In this document: in pieces, positions 16,583 through 25,198 of the stretch
How positions within the stretch are numbered: the stretch's first letter is position 1
How the letters are laid out: each line of letters begins with the position of its first letter
NCBI GenBank assembly: GCA_049680625.1
Contig: JBAUID010000207.1
Coordinates: 11,699-75,698 of the forward strand
Direction of reading: 5' to 3'
DNA length: 64,000 nucleotides
Origin: JAUIAI01 sp049680625
GTDB taxonomy: Bacteria > Pseudomonadota > Gammaproteobacteria > Burkholderiales > Burkholderiaceae_E
The notes under the pieces: generated by a model
Database searches by the model: none
Seen by the model: the letters and a program-made list of their open reading frames with translations, nothing else
What the model was told of the DNA's origin: nothing
Program-made: the position numbers and the translations under genes

Positions 16583-17473
16583 CTATTGGGTTTGGGTGCC
16601 GGTTATCGGAGATGCTTCGCGCATCTGGATCGCACGGTGGCGGACAATAACGCTTTGTGTTCTGGCAAAGCGTTTGCTTAGTTCTTCTGCCAGGTACACG
16701 CTGCGATGCTGCCCGCCGGTACATCCGATTCCAATTGTCAGGTAGCTGCGGTTTTCCTGCAGGTAATTTGGCAACCACGTTGTCAGAAAGCGCGCGATAT
16801 CTTCAGTCATTGCCACCACGGTCGGGTTGCTCTCAAGAAAACTGGCTACTGCTGCATCCCGGCCAGTCAGCGGCCGCAGATCCGGGTTGTAATACGGGTT
16901 GGGCAGGCATCTCGCGTCAAACACCAGGTCAGAGTCAAGCGGAATGCCGTACTTATACGCAAATGACTGAAACACGACGGTCAGGGCTGAACGTTCGCTG
17001 CCGACTAACTCGCGTAGCCACTTGCGCAGAGAATTCGGATGCATGTCACTGGTATCAACCAGGTTGCTGAAATCCTGCATATTGGCCATGACTTCGCGCT
17101 CGCGTTCAATCGATTCCCACAGGGTTTGCGGTTGCTCCCCGGGTTCGGCCTGCATTGACAACGGATGACGCCGCCGGGATTCGGAATAACGCTGAATCAA
17201 AACGTCTGTACGGGCGTTCAAAAATATGATTTTGACGTCATGTCCGAACCGCGACAAGCCGTTGGCAATTGTTGGTAAGTCGTTGATGTCCCGGGTTCGG
17301 GCATCAATAGCAATGGCAACCCGGTCCAGTCCTTGCCCTTGCACCACCATAACGGCTTCCTGGAGAAACTGTAGTGGCAGGTTGTCGATACAGTAGTAGC
17401 CATCATCCTCGAGCGCTTTCACGGCTATCGATTTACCGGAGCCGGATATTCCCGTGATAAGGACAACTTTCAT
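16583..17473 (-). CDS. rapZ: RNase adapter protein / nucleotide-binding protein RapZ
   Basis: 296 residues. Walker A 'LITGISGSGKSIA' is at the N-terminus, followed by 'ALEDDGYYCIDNLP', 'IDARTRD', 'DTSDMHPNSLRKW' and the C-terminal 'TIGIGCTGGQHRSVYLAEEL' typical of RapZ. In enterobacteria RapZ senses glucosamine-6-phosphate and delivers the GlmZ sRNA to RNase E; GlmZ is not expected in betaproteobacteria, so the local target is unknown. The start overlaps the hprK stop by 4 bp. Confidence 0.96.
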   Translation of the reverse strand: MKVVLITGISGSGKSIAVKALEDDGYYCIDNLPLQFLQEAVMVVQGQGLDRVAIAIDARTRDINDLPTIANGLSRFGHDVKIIFLNARTDVLIQRYSESRRRHPLSMQAEPGEQPQTLWESIEREREVMANMQDFSNLVDTSDMHPNSLRKWLRELVGSERSALTVVFQSFAYKYGIPLDSDLVFDARCLPNPYYNPDLRPLTGRDAAVASFLESNPTVVAMTEDIARFLTTWLPNYLQENRSYLTIGIGCTGGQHRSVYLAEELSKRFARTQSVIVRHRAIQMREASPITGTQTQ

Positions 17474-18402
17474 TTTTGGTCTGAATCGATCAGTTTGCGT
17501 TGGCGGGCAATGAATTCAGCGGTTGTGTCGATTCCGCGTAGCTGCAGAACAGTGCTACGGACAGCACCTTCAGTTAATACTGCCAGATTTCGTCCGGCAG
17601 CGACTGGAATGACCATTTTTCTCACTGGTAATCCGAGGACGTCTTGAGTCAGGGCTTCCAGCGGCAGGCGTTCGATATCTCCTTCTATCTGGCTGCGACG
17701 TACTAAATTGACAATCAGTTTCAATCGCATGCGTCGGCGCACGGCTGTTTCGCCAAAAATTGTCCGAATGTCCAGTAGACCGAGACCGCGCACTTCCAGC
17801 AAATTGCGCAGGATTTCCGGGCATCGCCCTTCAATCGCATTCGAAGCGATTCGGGTGAACTCAACCACGTCGTCAGCAACCAGGCCGTGGCCGCGACTGA
17901 TTAACTCCAGCGCCAGCTCACTTTTACCCAGACCTGATTCACCAGAAATCAAGACGCCCATGCCGAGGACATCCATAAATACGCCGTGCATTGCAACCTT
18001 TTCAGCGGTTGCCCGTCCAACCATCCATCGAATTGAATCGATGACCCGCGCTGCGGACAGCGGTGAGCGGATCAGCGGGATGACGGCTTCCTGCATCGTC
18101 TCAACCAGGAACAACGGGGGATTTAAATCATCAGCTATCACCAGGGCTGGTGGCTTGCCGGCAACCAGATCACGAAGCAGGCTGGCACGTCGTTTATCGT
18201 CCAGCTGCAAAACGTATTGCATTTCCGGGCCACCGAGAACATGTATACGTTCGCGATGAATCAGGTTCAGGTGGCCAACAACATCAGCCGGTTCCGGCCC
18301 CAGTGTTGGCAGCTCACGTGCAGCCAGTGACTGTCCGGAAATCCACTTGAGCCTCAGTGAGGTTTCACAGGCAGTGAATATTTCCTGAACTGTGAGACTC
18401 AT
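17470..18402 (-). CDS. hprK: HPr kinase/phosphorylase
   Basis: 310 residues from the ATG at 18402; a TTG two codons upstream is less likely. The bifunctional enzyme phosphorylates HPr-type proteins on serine with ATP and reverses it with phosphate. Walker A 'GVLISGESGLGKSELALEL', the catalytic 'HGLVADDVVE' and the HprK signature 'LEVRGLGLLDI' are all present. Located between ptsN (15 bp upstream) and rapZ, it probably links PTS phosphorylation state to cell-envelope and nitrogen control. Confidence 0.96.
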   Translation of the reverse strand: MSLTVQEIFTACETSLRLKWISGQSLAARELPTLGPEPADVVGHLNLIHRERIHVLGGPEMQYVLQLDDKRRASLLRDLVAGKPPALVIADDLNPPLFLVETMQEAVIPLIRSPLSAARVIDSIRWMVGRATAEKVAMHGVFMDVLGMGVLISGESGLGKSELALELISRGHGLVADDVVEFTRIASNAIEGRCPEILRNLLEVRGLGLLDIRTIFGETAVRRRMRLKLIVNLVRRSQIEGDIERLPLEALTQDVLGLPVRKMVIPVAAGRNLAVLTEGAVRSTVLQLRGIDTTAEFIARQRKLIDSDQK

Positions 18403-18417
18403 TGCCAATTGCCCTGA

Positions 18418-18888
18418 TCAGGCGGCCGGACGATAGGGAGCCCAGGAACTGATGGCCTGGTGTATTTGCAGGCTGTCCGACTGGGTTAGCAAAGTTTCAC
18501 GAACGGTTTCATCTGACAGTAGCTCGGCGAGTTCTGACAGAATCTCCAGATGTTCTTCGTTGGCATTTTCAGGGACCAGCAAAATTACCAGCACCGTCAC
18601 CGGTTCACCGTCAGGTGCGTCAAACGGAATAGGTGTTTCGACCCTTACAACCGCAGCCCGGGGTTCTTTTAATCCCTTGATGCGGCCGTGAGGGATAGCA
18701 ACGCCTTCCCCCAGACCTGTTGAACCAAGTCTTTCGCGCGCGAACAGTGAATCAAAAACCTTGTCCCGTTCGATGCCGTGTGAATTTTCGAACATCAGAC
18801 CAACATGTTCGAATAGTCTTTTTTTGCTGGTGACAGCCAGATTCACTTGAACATTTTCAGGAACCAAAAGCCGAGAGATACGATTCAT
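18418..18888 (-). CDS. ptsN: PTS IIA-like nitrogen regulatory protein
   Basis: 156 residues, the EIIA-Ntr protein of the nitrogen phosphotransferase system. The phosphorylated histidine is His67 in 'GEGVAIPHGRI', within 'ARERLGSTGLG'. It contacts targets rather than moving sugar. It sits in the rpoN-hpf-ptsN-hprK-rapZ order. EI-Ntr and NPr genes are not in the window. Confidence 0.96.
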   Translation of the reverse strand: MNRISRLLVPENVQVNLAVTSKKRLFEHVGLMFENSHGIERDKVFDSLFARERLGSTGLGEGVAIPHGRIKGLKEPRAAVVRVETPIPFDAPDGEPVTVLVILLVPENANEEHLEILSELAELLSDETVRETLLTQSDSLQIHQAISSWAPYRPAA

Positions 18889-19118
18889 CCCAAGATGACC
18901 TCTACCCTGAAGCCCAGGTTTCGCCGGACCGGCAGGTATCTAACAATTTCATGCGCTAACGCAATAAAAAAAGCAATACGTCAGCCAACAGCCGTCATAT
19001 TGCCATGCAGCATTGGATTGTGACCGATTTTTTAGGGTGAGTGTGGTGACCGTTTCAACACTTTGGGTTTTTCCCGGCCGGACGGAGGCCGGGAGCAAGC
19101 TAGTCTTGTACTTGAAGA
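18889..19118. promoter_or_regulatory. hpf-ptsN intergenic region with a GC-rich hairpin
   Basis: The 230 bp hold no gene. At 19073-19093 an inverted repeat CCCGGCC/GGCCGGG encloses a 7-nt loop. In the hpf transcript (minus) it is followed by A residues rather than U residues, so it is not a canonical terminator; it may stabilise the hpf mRNA 3' end. The remaining AT-richer sequence near 18950-18980 may hold a ptsN promoter, though no clear boxes are visible. Confidence 0.4.
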
Positions 19119-19442
19119 TTAGTCTTCAACTACTTGATGTTTAAGGGCTTCGTGGCCGTGTTTGGCCTTTTTGGTCTTGTGCTTGAGAACCAACCTGTCC
19201 AGTTTATCGACGAGACGATCAATCGCCGCGTATAGATCTTCATGGACCGCCTCGGCATGCAGGTCTTTACCGCGTACATGCAGGGTTGTTTCGGCTTTCT
19301 GTGCCAGTTTATCAACTGACAGTAATACCTGGATATCGATTACGTGATCGAAGTGGCGGGTTATCCGCTCAAGCTTAGAGGTGACGTACTCGCGCAACGC
19401 CGGGGTAACACTAAGATGATGACCGCTGATCGATAAATTCAT
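19119..19442 (-). CDS. hpf: Ribosome hibernation-promoting factor (short form)
   Basis: 107 residues from the ATG at 19442, chosen because GGAGG lies 6 nt upstream and 'MNLSISGHHLSVTPALREYV' is the family start. HPF binds the 30S subunit in stationary phase and inactivates ribosomes. The beta-alpha-beta fold core 'VSKLERITRHFDHV.DI.VLLSV' and 'YAAIDRLVDKLDRLVLKHK' is visible. It sits between rpoN and ptsN as in many proteobacteria. Confidence 0.95.
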   Translation of the reverse strand: MNLSISGHHLSVTPALREYVTSKLERITRHFDHVIDIQVLLSVDKLAQKAETTLHVRGKDLHAEAVHEDLYAAIDRLVDKLDRLVLKHKTKKAKHGHEALKHQVVED

Positions 19443-19506
19443 GAAGCCTCCGTAATGCCGATCTGTCAAAGGGTATCGGCAACAACACTACAAACATGAA
19501 GCGAGA

Positions 19507-21009
19507 TTAGAGCGTCTTACGTAATGACACCGGCGCAATTCGGAGAGCTTCCCGATACTTGGCAACGGTGCGGCGCGCGACGACAAAACCTTGCTCCGCT
19601 AGTAATTGAGCAATCCGGTTATCGGATATTGGTTTTTTTGAATCCTCCGCAGAAATTACCTGTTTAATCAAAGCGCGAATCGCCGTACTGGATGCAGCGC
19701 CACCACTATCGGTTGCAACATGGCTGCCAAAAAAGTACTTCAGTTCAAAAGTGCCGTGCGGCGTGAGCATGTATTTGTTTGTCGTGACCCTCGATACCGT
19801 TGATTCGTGCAGTCCCAGTGTATCCGCAATTTCGCGCAACACAAGTGGTCGCATACCAACTTCACCATGTGAGAAAAATGCTTTCTGGCGATCCACAATT
19901 GCATTGGATACGCGCAATATGGTTTCGAAGCGCTGCTGAATGTTCTTGATCAGCCAGCGGGCTTCCTGCAGTTGTCCAGACAAGTCACTGCTGATCCCTT
20001 TGTTGCGCTTGAGCACGTCGGCATACATATCGTTGATACGCAGTTTGGGCATGACGTTCGGATTAAGCGACACGTTCCAGTTATCTTCGTCGCGCTTGAC
20101 CACAACATCTGGAATCACGTAGGTTGGTTCACCTGACGAAAAGTTCGCGCCAGGTCTTGGACTGAGGCTGACAATGACTTCCTGGGCTTGCTTCAGTTGT
20201 TCTTCAGTGCACTTCAGCAAGCGACGCAGCTTGGCGAAGTCGCGCTGCGCCAACAGTTCAAGATGGTTATCAACGAGGCGTCGCGCAAGTCTAAGATACT
20301 GCGCTGATTCATCATCGGTCGGCTCGCGGGCAATTAGCTCTAGTTGTAGCAACAAACATTCGCGCAGATCCCGGGCGCCGACCCCGGGCGGATCGAAGCT
20401 TTGGAGCAGCCGTAAAACAGAATTAACATCTTCTTCGTCGAGGTCGAGTTCATCTGGCAACAGGCTCACAAATTCGTTCATTGAGCAAGTCAGGTAGCCG
20501 TCGTCACTCAATTCATCGATAAGCAGTTCAAGTAAAACCCGATCAACATCCGATGCCCCGGTTGATGCCAGTTGCGTCATTAAGTGCTCACGCAGGCTGG
20601 GCTCTGAGCCGCCCAGTTGCGGATAGTCGGCATCGTCATCCGGGTTGTCGCCCCGTGACCCTGAGCCCGATCCGCTGCTTTGCCACTGGGCGGAGAGCCC
20701 GTCATCGCTGACCTGGCGCTCAGAGGCCGCTTCGGGTGCGCTGGTGTCAGCAGCTACATCACGGCCCGGCGTGTCATTATTTGCTTCCGGGCCGGCACCA
20801 TCACCCGCCTGCAAAGAACCGTTCGGGGCAATCCGCATAGCCTCACCCAGGGGGTCGTCGGAGCGTTCGAGCATTGGATTGTCGGCCAGTGCCTGGTCAA
20901 TTTCCTGGCTCAGCTCCAGAGTGGACATCTGTAGCAGTTTGATTGACTGCTGCAGTTGGGGGGTCAGTGTGAGCTGCTGACTTTGTCGAAGCTGTAAAGA
21001 GGGTTTCAT
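19507..21009 (-). CDS. rpoN: RNA polymerase sigma-54 factor
   Basis: 500 residues. Region I is Gln/Leu-rich ('LRQSQQLTLTPQLQQSIKLLQ'), region II is acidic and low-complexity (~55-140), and region III holds the core-binding and DNA-binding parts, ending with the RpoN box 'ARRTVAKYRE' near residue 480. Sigma-54 reads -24/-12 promoters with the help of AAA activators. I did not find a convincing -24/-12 promoter in the window. lptB lies 98 bp upstream. Confidence 0.98.
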   Translation of the reverse strand: MKPSLQLRQSQQLTLTPQLQQSIKLLQMSTLELSQEIDQALADNPMLERSDDPLGEAMRIAPNGSLQAGDGAGPEANNDTPGRDVAADTSAPEAASERQVSDDGLSAQWQSSGSGSGSRGDNPDDDADYPQLGGSEPSLREHLMTQLASTGASDVDRVLLELLIDELSDDGYLTCSMNEFVSLLPDELDLDEEDVNSVLRLLQSFDPPGVGARDLRECLLLQLELIAREPTDDESAQYLRLARRLVDNHLELLAQRDFAKLRRLLKCTEEQLKQAQEVIVSLSPRPGANFSSGEPTYVIPDVVVKRDEDNWNVSLNPNVMPKLRINDMYADVLKRNKGISSDLSGQLQEARWLIKNIQQRFETILRVSNAIVDRQKAFFSHGEVGMRPLVLREIADTLGLHESTVSRVTTNKYMLTPHGTFELKYFFGSHVATDSGGAASSTAIRALIKQVISAEDSKKPISDNRIAQLLAEQGFVVARRTVAKYREALRIAPVSLRKTL

Positions 21010-21107
21010 CGGATACCGGAGCGTGCGTTCAGGTCACTGTTCAACGCAACGTGTATCCGATTCGCGCCAAATCCGGGGCGACTTGCGGCAATTACCCAGC
21101 CGATTTT

Positions 21108-21971
21108 CTACATTGAGAAATTCTCACCCAGATAGTAGCGCCGCACGTCTTCGTTTTTTACGACGTCATCCGGTGTGCCGGAAGCAAGAACAGTACCAGC
21201 TCTAATGATATACGCGCGATCGCAAATGCCAAGGGTCTCTCTCACGTTGTGGTCGGTGATCAACACTCCGATGCCGCGTTCTTTTAGAAATTTCACAATG
21301 CGCTGAATTTCGAGCACGGCAATTGGGTCGACTCCGGCAAATGGTTCGTCCAGCAAGATGAAGCGTGGCGAATTGGCGAGTGCCCGGGCAATTTCCACCC
21401 GGCGCCGCTCGCCCCCAGACAGCGATAAAGCCGTATTGGACCGGATGTGTTCTATTTGCAACTCAGCGAGTAATGCCTGCATGCGTTCGCGAACCGCCGA
21501 TTTCTTTAACGGGCGACCGCGATCGTCGAGTTGCAGTTCAAGTACCGCCTGGATATTTTCTTCAACCGTCAGCTTGCGAAAAACTGATGCTTCTTGAGGC
21601 AGGTAGCTCAGACCCAGTCGCGCGCGACGATGAATCGGCAGCGATCCGAGCGCAATATTGTCCAGAGTGATCGACCCGTCATCACAGGGCACCAGGCCAA
21701 CGATCATGTAAAAGCAAGTGGTTTTGCCTGCTCCATTGGGGCCAAGCAGGCCAATCACCTCGGAGCTGCCGACTGTCAGGCTGACATCACGAACAACTTG
21801 CCGGCCGTGGTAGGCCTTGCGTAGTTTCTCGACCCGCAGCTCGCTTGTGTGCCTGGCAACTGTTGTTGGTGCGGGCATCACCGGCGTAACTGGTTTGACC
21901 GCCGGCGTGCTGGCCGGCTTAATCGGTTTTGCCTGGAATGGGTTTCGAGTCACTTTGTCACGCACGCTCAT
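21108..21971 (-). CDS. lptB: LPS export ABC transporter ATPase LptB
   Basis: 287 residues from the ATG at 21971, preceded by GAGG; a GTG at 21992 is an alternative. The ATPase core has Walker A 'GLLGPNGAGKTTCFY', signature 'LSLSGGERRRVEIARAL' and Walker B 'FILLDEPFAGVDP', and powers LPS extraction by LptFG. About 45 residues precede the core ('AKPIKPASTPAVKPVTPV...'): a Pro/Lys-rich extension absent from most LptB proteins, which are near 240 residues. lptFG are not in the window. Confidence 0.96.
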   Translation of the reverse strand: MSVRDKVTRNPFQAKPIKPASTPAVKPVTPVMPAPTTVARHTSELRVEKLRKAYHGRQVVRDVSLTVGSSEVIGLLGPNGAGKTTCFYMIVGLVPCDDGSITLDNIALGSLPIHRRARLGLSYLPQEASVFRKLTVEENIQAVLELQLDDRGRPLKKSAVRERMQALLAELQIEHIRSNTALSLSGGERRRVEIARALANSPRFILLDEPFAGVDPIAVLEIQRIVKFLKERGIGVLITDHNVRETLGICDRAYIIRAGTVLASGTPDDVVKNEDVRRYYLGENFSM

Positions 21972-22019
21972 TGAGCAGACCTCGAACGCCACACCCTGAG
22001 ATTTTAAGAAAAATCCGGG

Positions 22020-22622
22020 TCATTGACTCAGCGTCGGGCTGGATTTCAGATCGGCAGCCTTGCCGCTGGTCTGCGAACTTTTCGGCTGGATAATGACTTT
22101 AACCCGCCCGCCACCTTTGCCGCCTTCAACAACGAACGAGTCTCGATCGGCGCGATAAACTATTTTTGCACCGCGCACTTCATCACTGTTGGCGCCTTTT
22201 TGTACACGCCGAAGCGTTGCGTCGTTGAGTATTTCGAGCTCCCTGGACTGATTGTTGTAGCGCAGTTCTTTTCCCGAGCCCTCAACTGTGCCAGCCGAAC
22301 CGGGCTGGACATGGCGAAAACGCGCCGGTGAACCCGTCGCCGTCGCAAATTGTGCCCCGTCTTTGTTTTGTCGCATGTAGATGCGATCAGCGCGAATCTC
22401 AAAACCCCCCTGGCTGAGAACCACATTGCCAATAAATACGTTGGTTTGCCTGCGGTTGTCGTACTGCATCCGGTCAGCTTCGATGGCAATGGGCTGCGCC
22501 GTATTATTTGCCGCATTAGCCTCATTGGTGAAACTGACAAGGCCGGGAATACCTTGAATACCTGGAATACCCGTAGCAAAGACCAGGAGGAAGGCAAGAG
22601 TCAGGCGGTGCAGTAAAGGCAT
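22020..22622 (-). CDS. lptA: Periplasmic LPS-binding protein LptA
   Basis: 200 residues from the ATG at 22622, chosen because it opens a normal signal peptide ('LLHRLTLAFLLVFATG'). The OstA-type beta-jellyroll repeats follow: 'PIAIEADRMQYDNRRQTNVFIGNVVLSQGGFEIRADRI'. LptA bridges LptC and LptD in the periplasm. Between the signal peptide and mature domain is a GIPGIQGIPG segment encoded by a 9-bp tandem repeat. An upstream in-frame start at 22712 is possible but less likely. Confidence 0.93.
   Translation of the reverse strand: MPLLHRLTLAFLLVFATGIPGIQGIPGLVSFTNEANAANNTAQPIAIEADRMQYDNRRQTNVFIGNVVLSQGGFEIRADRIYMRQNKDGAQFATATGSPARFRHVQPGSAGTVEGSGKELRYNNQSRELEILNDATLRRVQKGANSDEVRGAKIVYRADRDSFVVEGGKGGGRVKVIIQPKSSQTSGKAADLKSSPTLSQ
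22546..22572. repeat. 9-bp tandem repeat in the lptA signal-peptide region
   Basis: On the plus strand GGAATACCT, TGAATACCT and GGAATACCC follow in register. They encode the GIPGIQGIP segment of LptA. The unit is three codons, so expansion preserves frame. Confidence 0.85.
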
Positions 22623-22772
22623 TGGGCAGGTCGGTGGCGGCTTGGTGGGTCGTGTGCTGACTCGGGGCTGGGTATTATGGCCGGTAATGGCCGGCAATGT
22701 CAGTGCTTGCACTGGAAGGTGCGCTGCCAGGCGGTTGCGACAGTTGAAGCGGTTCCCCTACGCCAACCCCTG

Positions 22773-23408
22773 TTATCTGGCCTGCCTGGCCTGTGTCGGG
22801 CTGCTTTGGCCGCCCGATTTGTTGGTTTCCGGCGGTGGCCAGACGCCTCTGACCTGCGAGAACAGGCGTATGTCGCGGGTCAGGTTGTCGAATTCCATGC
22901 CGGTTGCGGTTAGCCGGGCATCCCCTTCAACAATGGATACCGGTGCCGTCGTGCGCGCTATTTCGCTGTCGCCAATCAGGGTTAACTGATCGGTACGGAT
23001 AATCAGTGCCGGTTTGTCACCGATGGCTGGACGGGTCAGGACTACATGGCCGCTGAGCACGGTTTCTTTGCCCTCGACACTGGTAATGGCCTGGTCCGCA
23101 GTCAGCGTCAGTACCGGTCGCTGCGGATCAACACTCACGAGCCTGGGGCGCTCAAACTTGCTCGAGCCGTCGATTGGATAGTGGCGCATGCTGTCAGCGG
23201 ACATCTCGAATACCGGTATGCCGCTTTCGTTGGTTCGGGTCAGGGACACGCCTTCAACAAAAATGTTTGGATCGTTGGTCCTGGTTTGAATTGCCGGCGA
23301 TCCATCCCGGGTCGCCCAGGCCGCCAGATAATAGGTGCCGGCGCCCAGAACTAGCAGGAAGACAACCGACAAGAAAGCAGAAAGACGGTCGTATAGTCGG
23401 GCTTGCAT
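22773..23408 (-). CDS. lptC: LPS export system protein LptC
   Basis: 211 residues from the ATG at 23408, which overlaps the kdsC stop as TGATG; an earlier in-frame start would run 16 codons into kdsC. One N-terminal transmembrane helix ('LSAFLSVVFLLVLGAGTYYLAAW') anchors a periplasmic jellyroll. 'NIFVEGVSLTRTNESGIPVFEMSADSM' and 'LSGHVVLTR' fit LptC. A 150-bp gap to lptA is longer than usual and includes the 10-bp direct repeat ATGGCCGGTA/ATGGCCGGCA (22677-22696). Confidence 0.9.
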   Translation of the reverse strand: MQARLYDRLSAFLSVVFLLVLGAGTYYLAAWATRDGSPAIQTRTNDPNIFVEGVSLTRTNESGIPVFEMSADSMRHYPIDGSSKFERPRLVSVDPQRPVLTLTADQAITSVEGKETVLSGHVVLTRPAIGDKPALIIRTDQLTLIGDSEIARTTAPVSIVEGDARLTATGMEFDNLTRDIRLFSQVRGVWPPPETNKSGGQSSPTQARQAR

Positions 23409-23965
23409 CAGGCTGAATCTGGCTGGCCGGTAAACCGGGCTATTGCGCTGGCCCACAAACCCTGCGACTTCAGGAGAAATTCGCAGAACTCACGAACCGC
23501 ACCATGGCCGCCATCACAGTGGGATTGCCAGTGCGCAAAAGCCTTCAGTTCAGGTGCGGCATTATTAACGCAGGCGGCCAGCCCGGCACGGCGCATTGCG
23601 GGTAAGTCGGGTAAGTCGTCACCCATAAACGCAGTTTGTTGCGGCTCAAAGCCCAGCTGTGAGGTCAGATCGGCAAGCGCAGTGGCTTTGTCTTTGACCC
23701 CCTGCAGTGCATGGCGAATGCCAAGCTCCCGAGCCCGCGTACGCACTATTTTTGATTCGCGGGCGGTAATCAATGCCACCTGGATGCCACTATCCATCAG
23801 CAGGCGCAGCCCCTGTCCATCATGGACAGAGAAGAATTTTGCCACTTCGCCGCGTGCCCCGATAACAATGCGGCCATCAGTCAGGGTGCCGTCAATATCC
23901 AGGCCAAGCAACCGGATCGACCTGGCTCGGCTGGTGGCATCATGGCCTTTACTGTCAATAGTCAT
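23408..23965 (-). CDS. kdsC: 3-deoxy-D-manno-octulosonate-8-phosphate phosphatase
   Basis: 185 residues, a small HAD-family phosphatase that releases Kdo from Kdo-8-phosphate. The nucleophile motif is 'LLGLDIDGTLTDG', followed by 'VHDGQGLRLLMDSGIQVALITARES' and the Mg motif 'FMGDDLPDLPAMRRAGL'. The gene lies 3 bp after kdsD and overlaps lptC by one base. Confidence 0.96.
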   Translation of the reverse strand: MTIDSKGHDATSRARSIRLLGLDIDGTLTDGRIVIGARGEVAKFFSVHDGQGLRLLMDSGIQVALITARESKIVRTRARELGIRHALQGVKDKATALADLTSQLGFEPQQTAFMGDDLPDLPAMRRAGLAACVNNAAPELKAFAHWQSHCDGGHGAVREFCEFLLKSQGLWASAIARFTGQPDSA

Positions 23966-23968
23966 TGT

Positions 23969-25009
23969 TCAGAGAATTTTTGCGGCGAGTAAGTCCTGAA
24001 AATTCAGGGCGCCCAACAGGTGACCACTTTCGTCAGTTGCCAGGAGCTGGCCAATGCCGCGCTCTTCCATCAGGTGCAGGGCTTCAGCAGCAAGCGCTCC
24101 GGCAGGTATGGTTGCCGGCGACTCGGTCATCACGTTGGCGACCGACAAATGCCTGACGTCATCACCGCGTTCAAGCAGGCGTCGCAAATCGCCATCGGTG
24201 ATGATGCCGACAACAATATTTTTATTATCAGTGACCGCGGTCATACCAAGTCGCTTACGCGTGATTTCGACTATTGCCGCCGACAAAGGCTCTGTTGGGC
24301 TGACCTTTGGCAGTGCTGGCCCGGTATGCATTAAATCGGACACAAGAGTGAGCAGGCGTTTGCCGAGCCGCCCACCGGGATGCGAACGGGCAAAATCTGA
24401 TTCGCTGAAGTGCCGGGCATCGAGCACGGCTACCGCCAGTGCGTCACCCAGCGCCAGCGCAGCTGTTGTGCTTGCGGTTGGTGCCAGGTTCATCGGGCAG
24501 GCTTCACGTTGAACGGCTGCGTTCAGGTGCACGTCGGCCAACTTCGCCAGACTGGATTTTGGATTGCCTGTTACGGCGATCAGGCTTGCGCCGCGTCGTT
24601 TAATCAGCGGCACGATGCGCATTAGCTCTTCTGTACTGCCTGAATTAGACAGGCAGAGAAAAACATCTTGCGCGGTAATCATGCCCAGATCACCGTGGCT
24701 GGCTTCGGCGGGGTGTACAAAAAACGCCGGCGTACCCGTTGATGCGAAAGTGGCGGCAATTTTTCCGGCTATGTGTCCGGACTTGCCCATGCCGCTGACC
24801 ACGAGTCGCCCCTGGCACGCAAGAATCATCCGGCAAGCCCGGGCAAAATTCTCGTCGATGCTTTCTGCGATCTGGTTAACGGCCTGCGCTTCAATCGCTA
24901 GCACTTCCCTGGCGCGCATACACAGGCGTTCGGTTTCAATTGCCGTGTCGGCGCGGATGTCATTAGCGCTGAGGATAGGGGGTTGTGCCAACTGTGGTTT
25001 CGCGTTCAT
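23969..25009 (-). CDS. kdsD: D-arabinose-5-phosphate isomerase
   Basis: 346 residues from the ATG at 25009; a longer start at 25054 would add 15 residues, and neither start has a good ribosome-binding site. The enzyme makes arabinose-5-phosphate from ribulose-5-phosphate for Kdo synthesis. A SIS domain (residues ~40-180, 'VVSGMGKSGHIAGKIAATFASTGTPAFFVHPAEASHGDLG' region) precedes two CBS domains (~210-346). First gene of the kdsD-kdsC-lptC-lptA-lptB run. Confidence 0.95.
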   Translation of the reverse strand: MNAKPQLAQPPILSANDIRADTAIETERLCMRAREVLAIEAQAVNQIAESIDENFARACRMILACQGRLVVSGMGKSGHIAGKIAATFASTGTPAFFVHPAEASHGDLGMITAQDVFLCLSNSGSTEELMRIVPLIKRRGASLIAVTGNPKSSLAKLADVHLNAAVQREACPMNLAPTASTTAALALGDALAVAVLDARHFSESDFARSHPGGRLGKRLLTLVSDLMHTGPALPKVSPTEPLSAAIVEITRKRLGMTAVTDNKNIVVGIITDGDLRRLLERGDDVRHLSVANVMTESPATIPAGALAAEALHLMEERGIGQLLATDESGHLLGALNFQDLLAAKIL

Positions 25010-25198
25010 ATCAACAAGTATAAGGCCAGCAATTTTTTCCAAGATGGGTTGCAAACGGGAATTGCAGGTACCCTAATAGCTACTGGATAACCTGGGACGC
25101 AATCAGGGGTTTCTTCTAAGCTCGGCCTAATCCGTTCAGAAGATCGATCCGGTCTCCGTTTTCCTTATTTTCCCTCTTGCTCTTTTTGGTTTGGGCTG
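25010..25198. promoter_or_regulatory. Divergent promoter region between kdsD and the Kef-type antiporter gene
   Basis: The 189 bp separate two outward-reading gene runs, the Kdo/LPS genes (minus) and the antiporter-mla-his genes (plus), so promoters for both must lie here or just inside the coding ends. A pyrimidine-rich tract covers ~25150-25190. I do not see strong consensus -35/-10 boxes. Confidence 0.4.

Noticed and set aside
19073..19093. GC-rich hairpin read as an intrinsic terminator for hpf
   Set aside because: In the hpf direction the stem is followed by A residues rather than U residues, so it was kept only as a structure.
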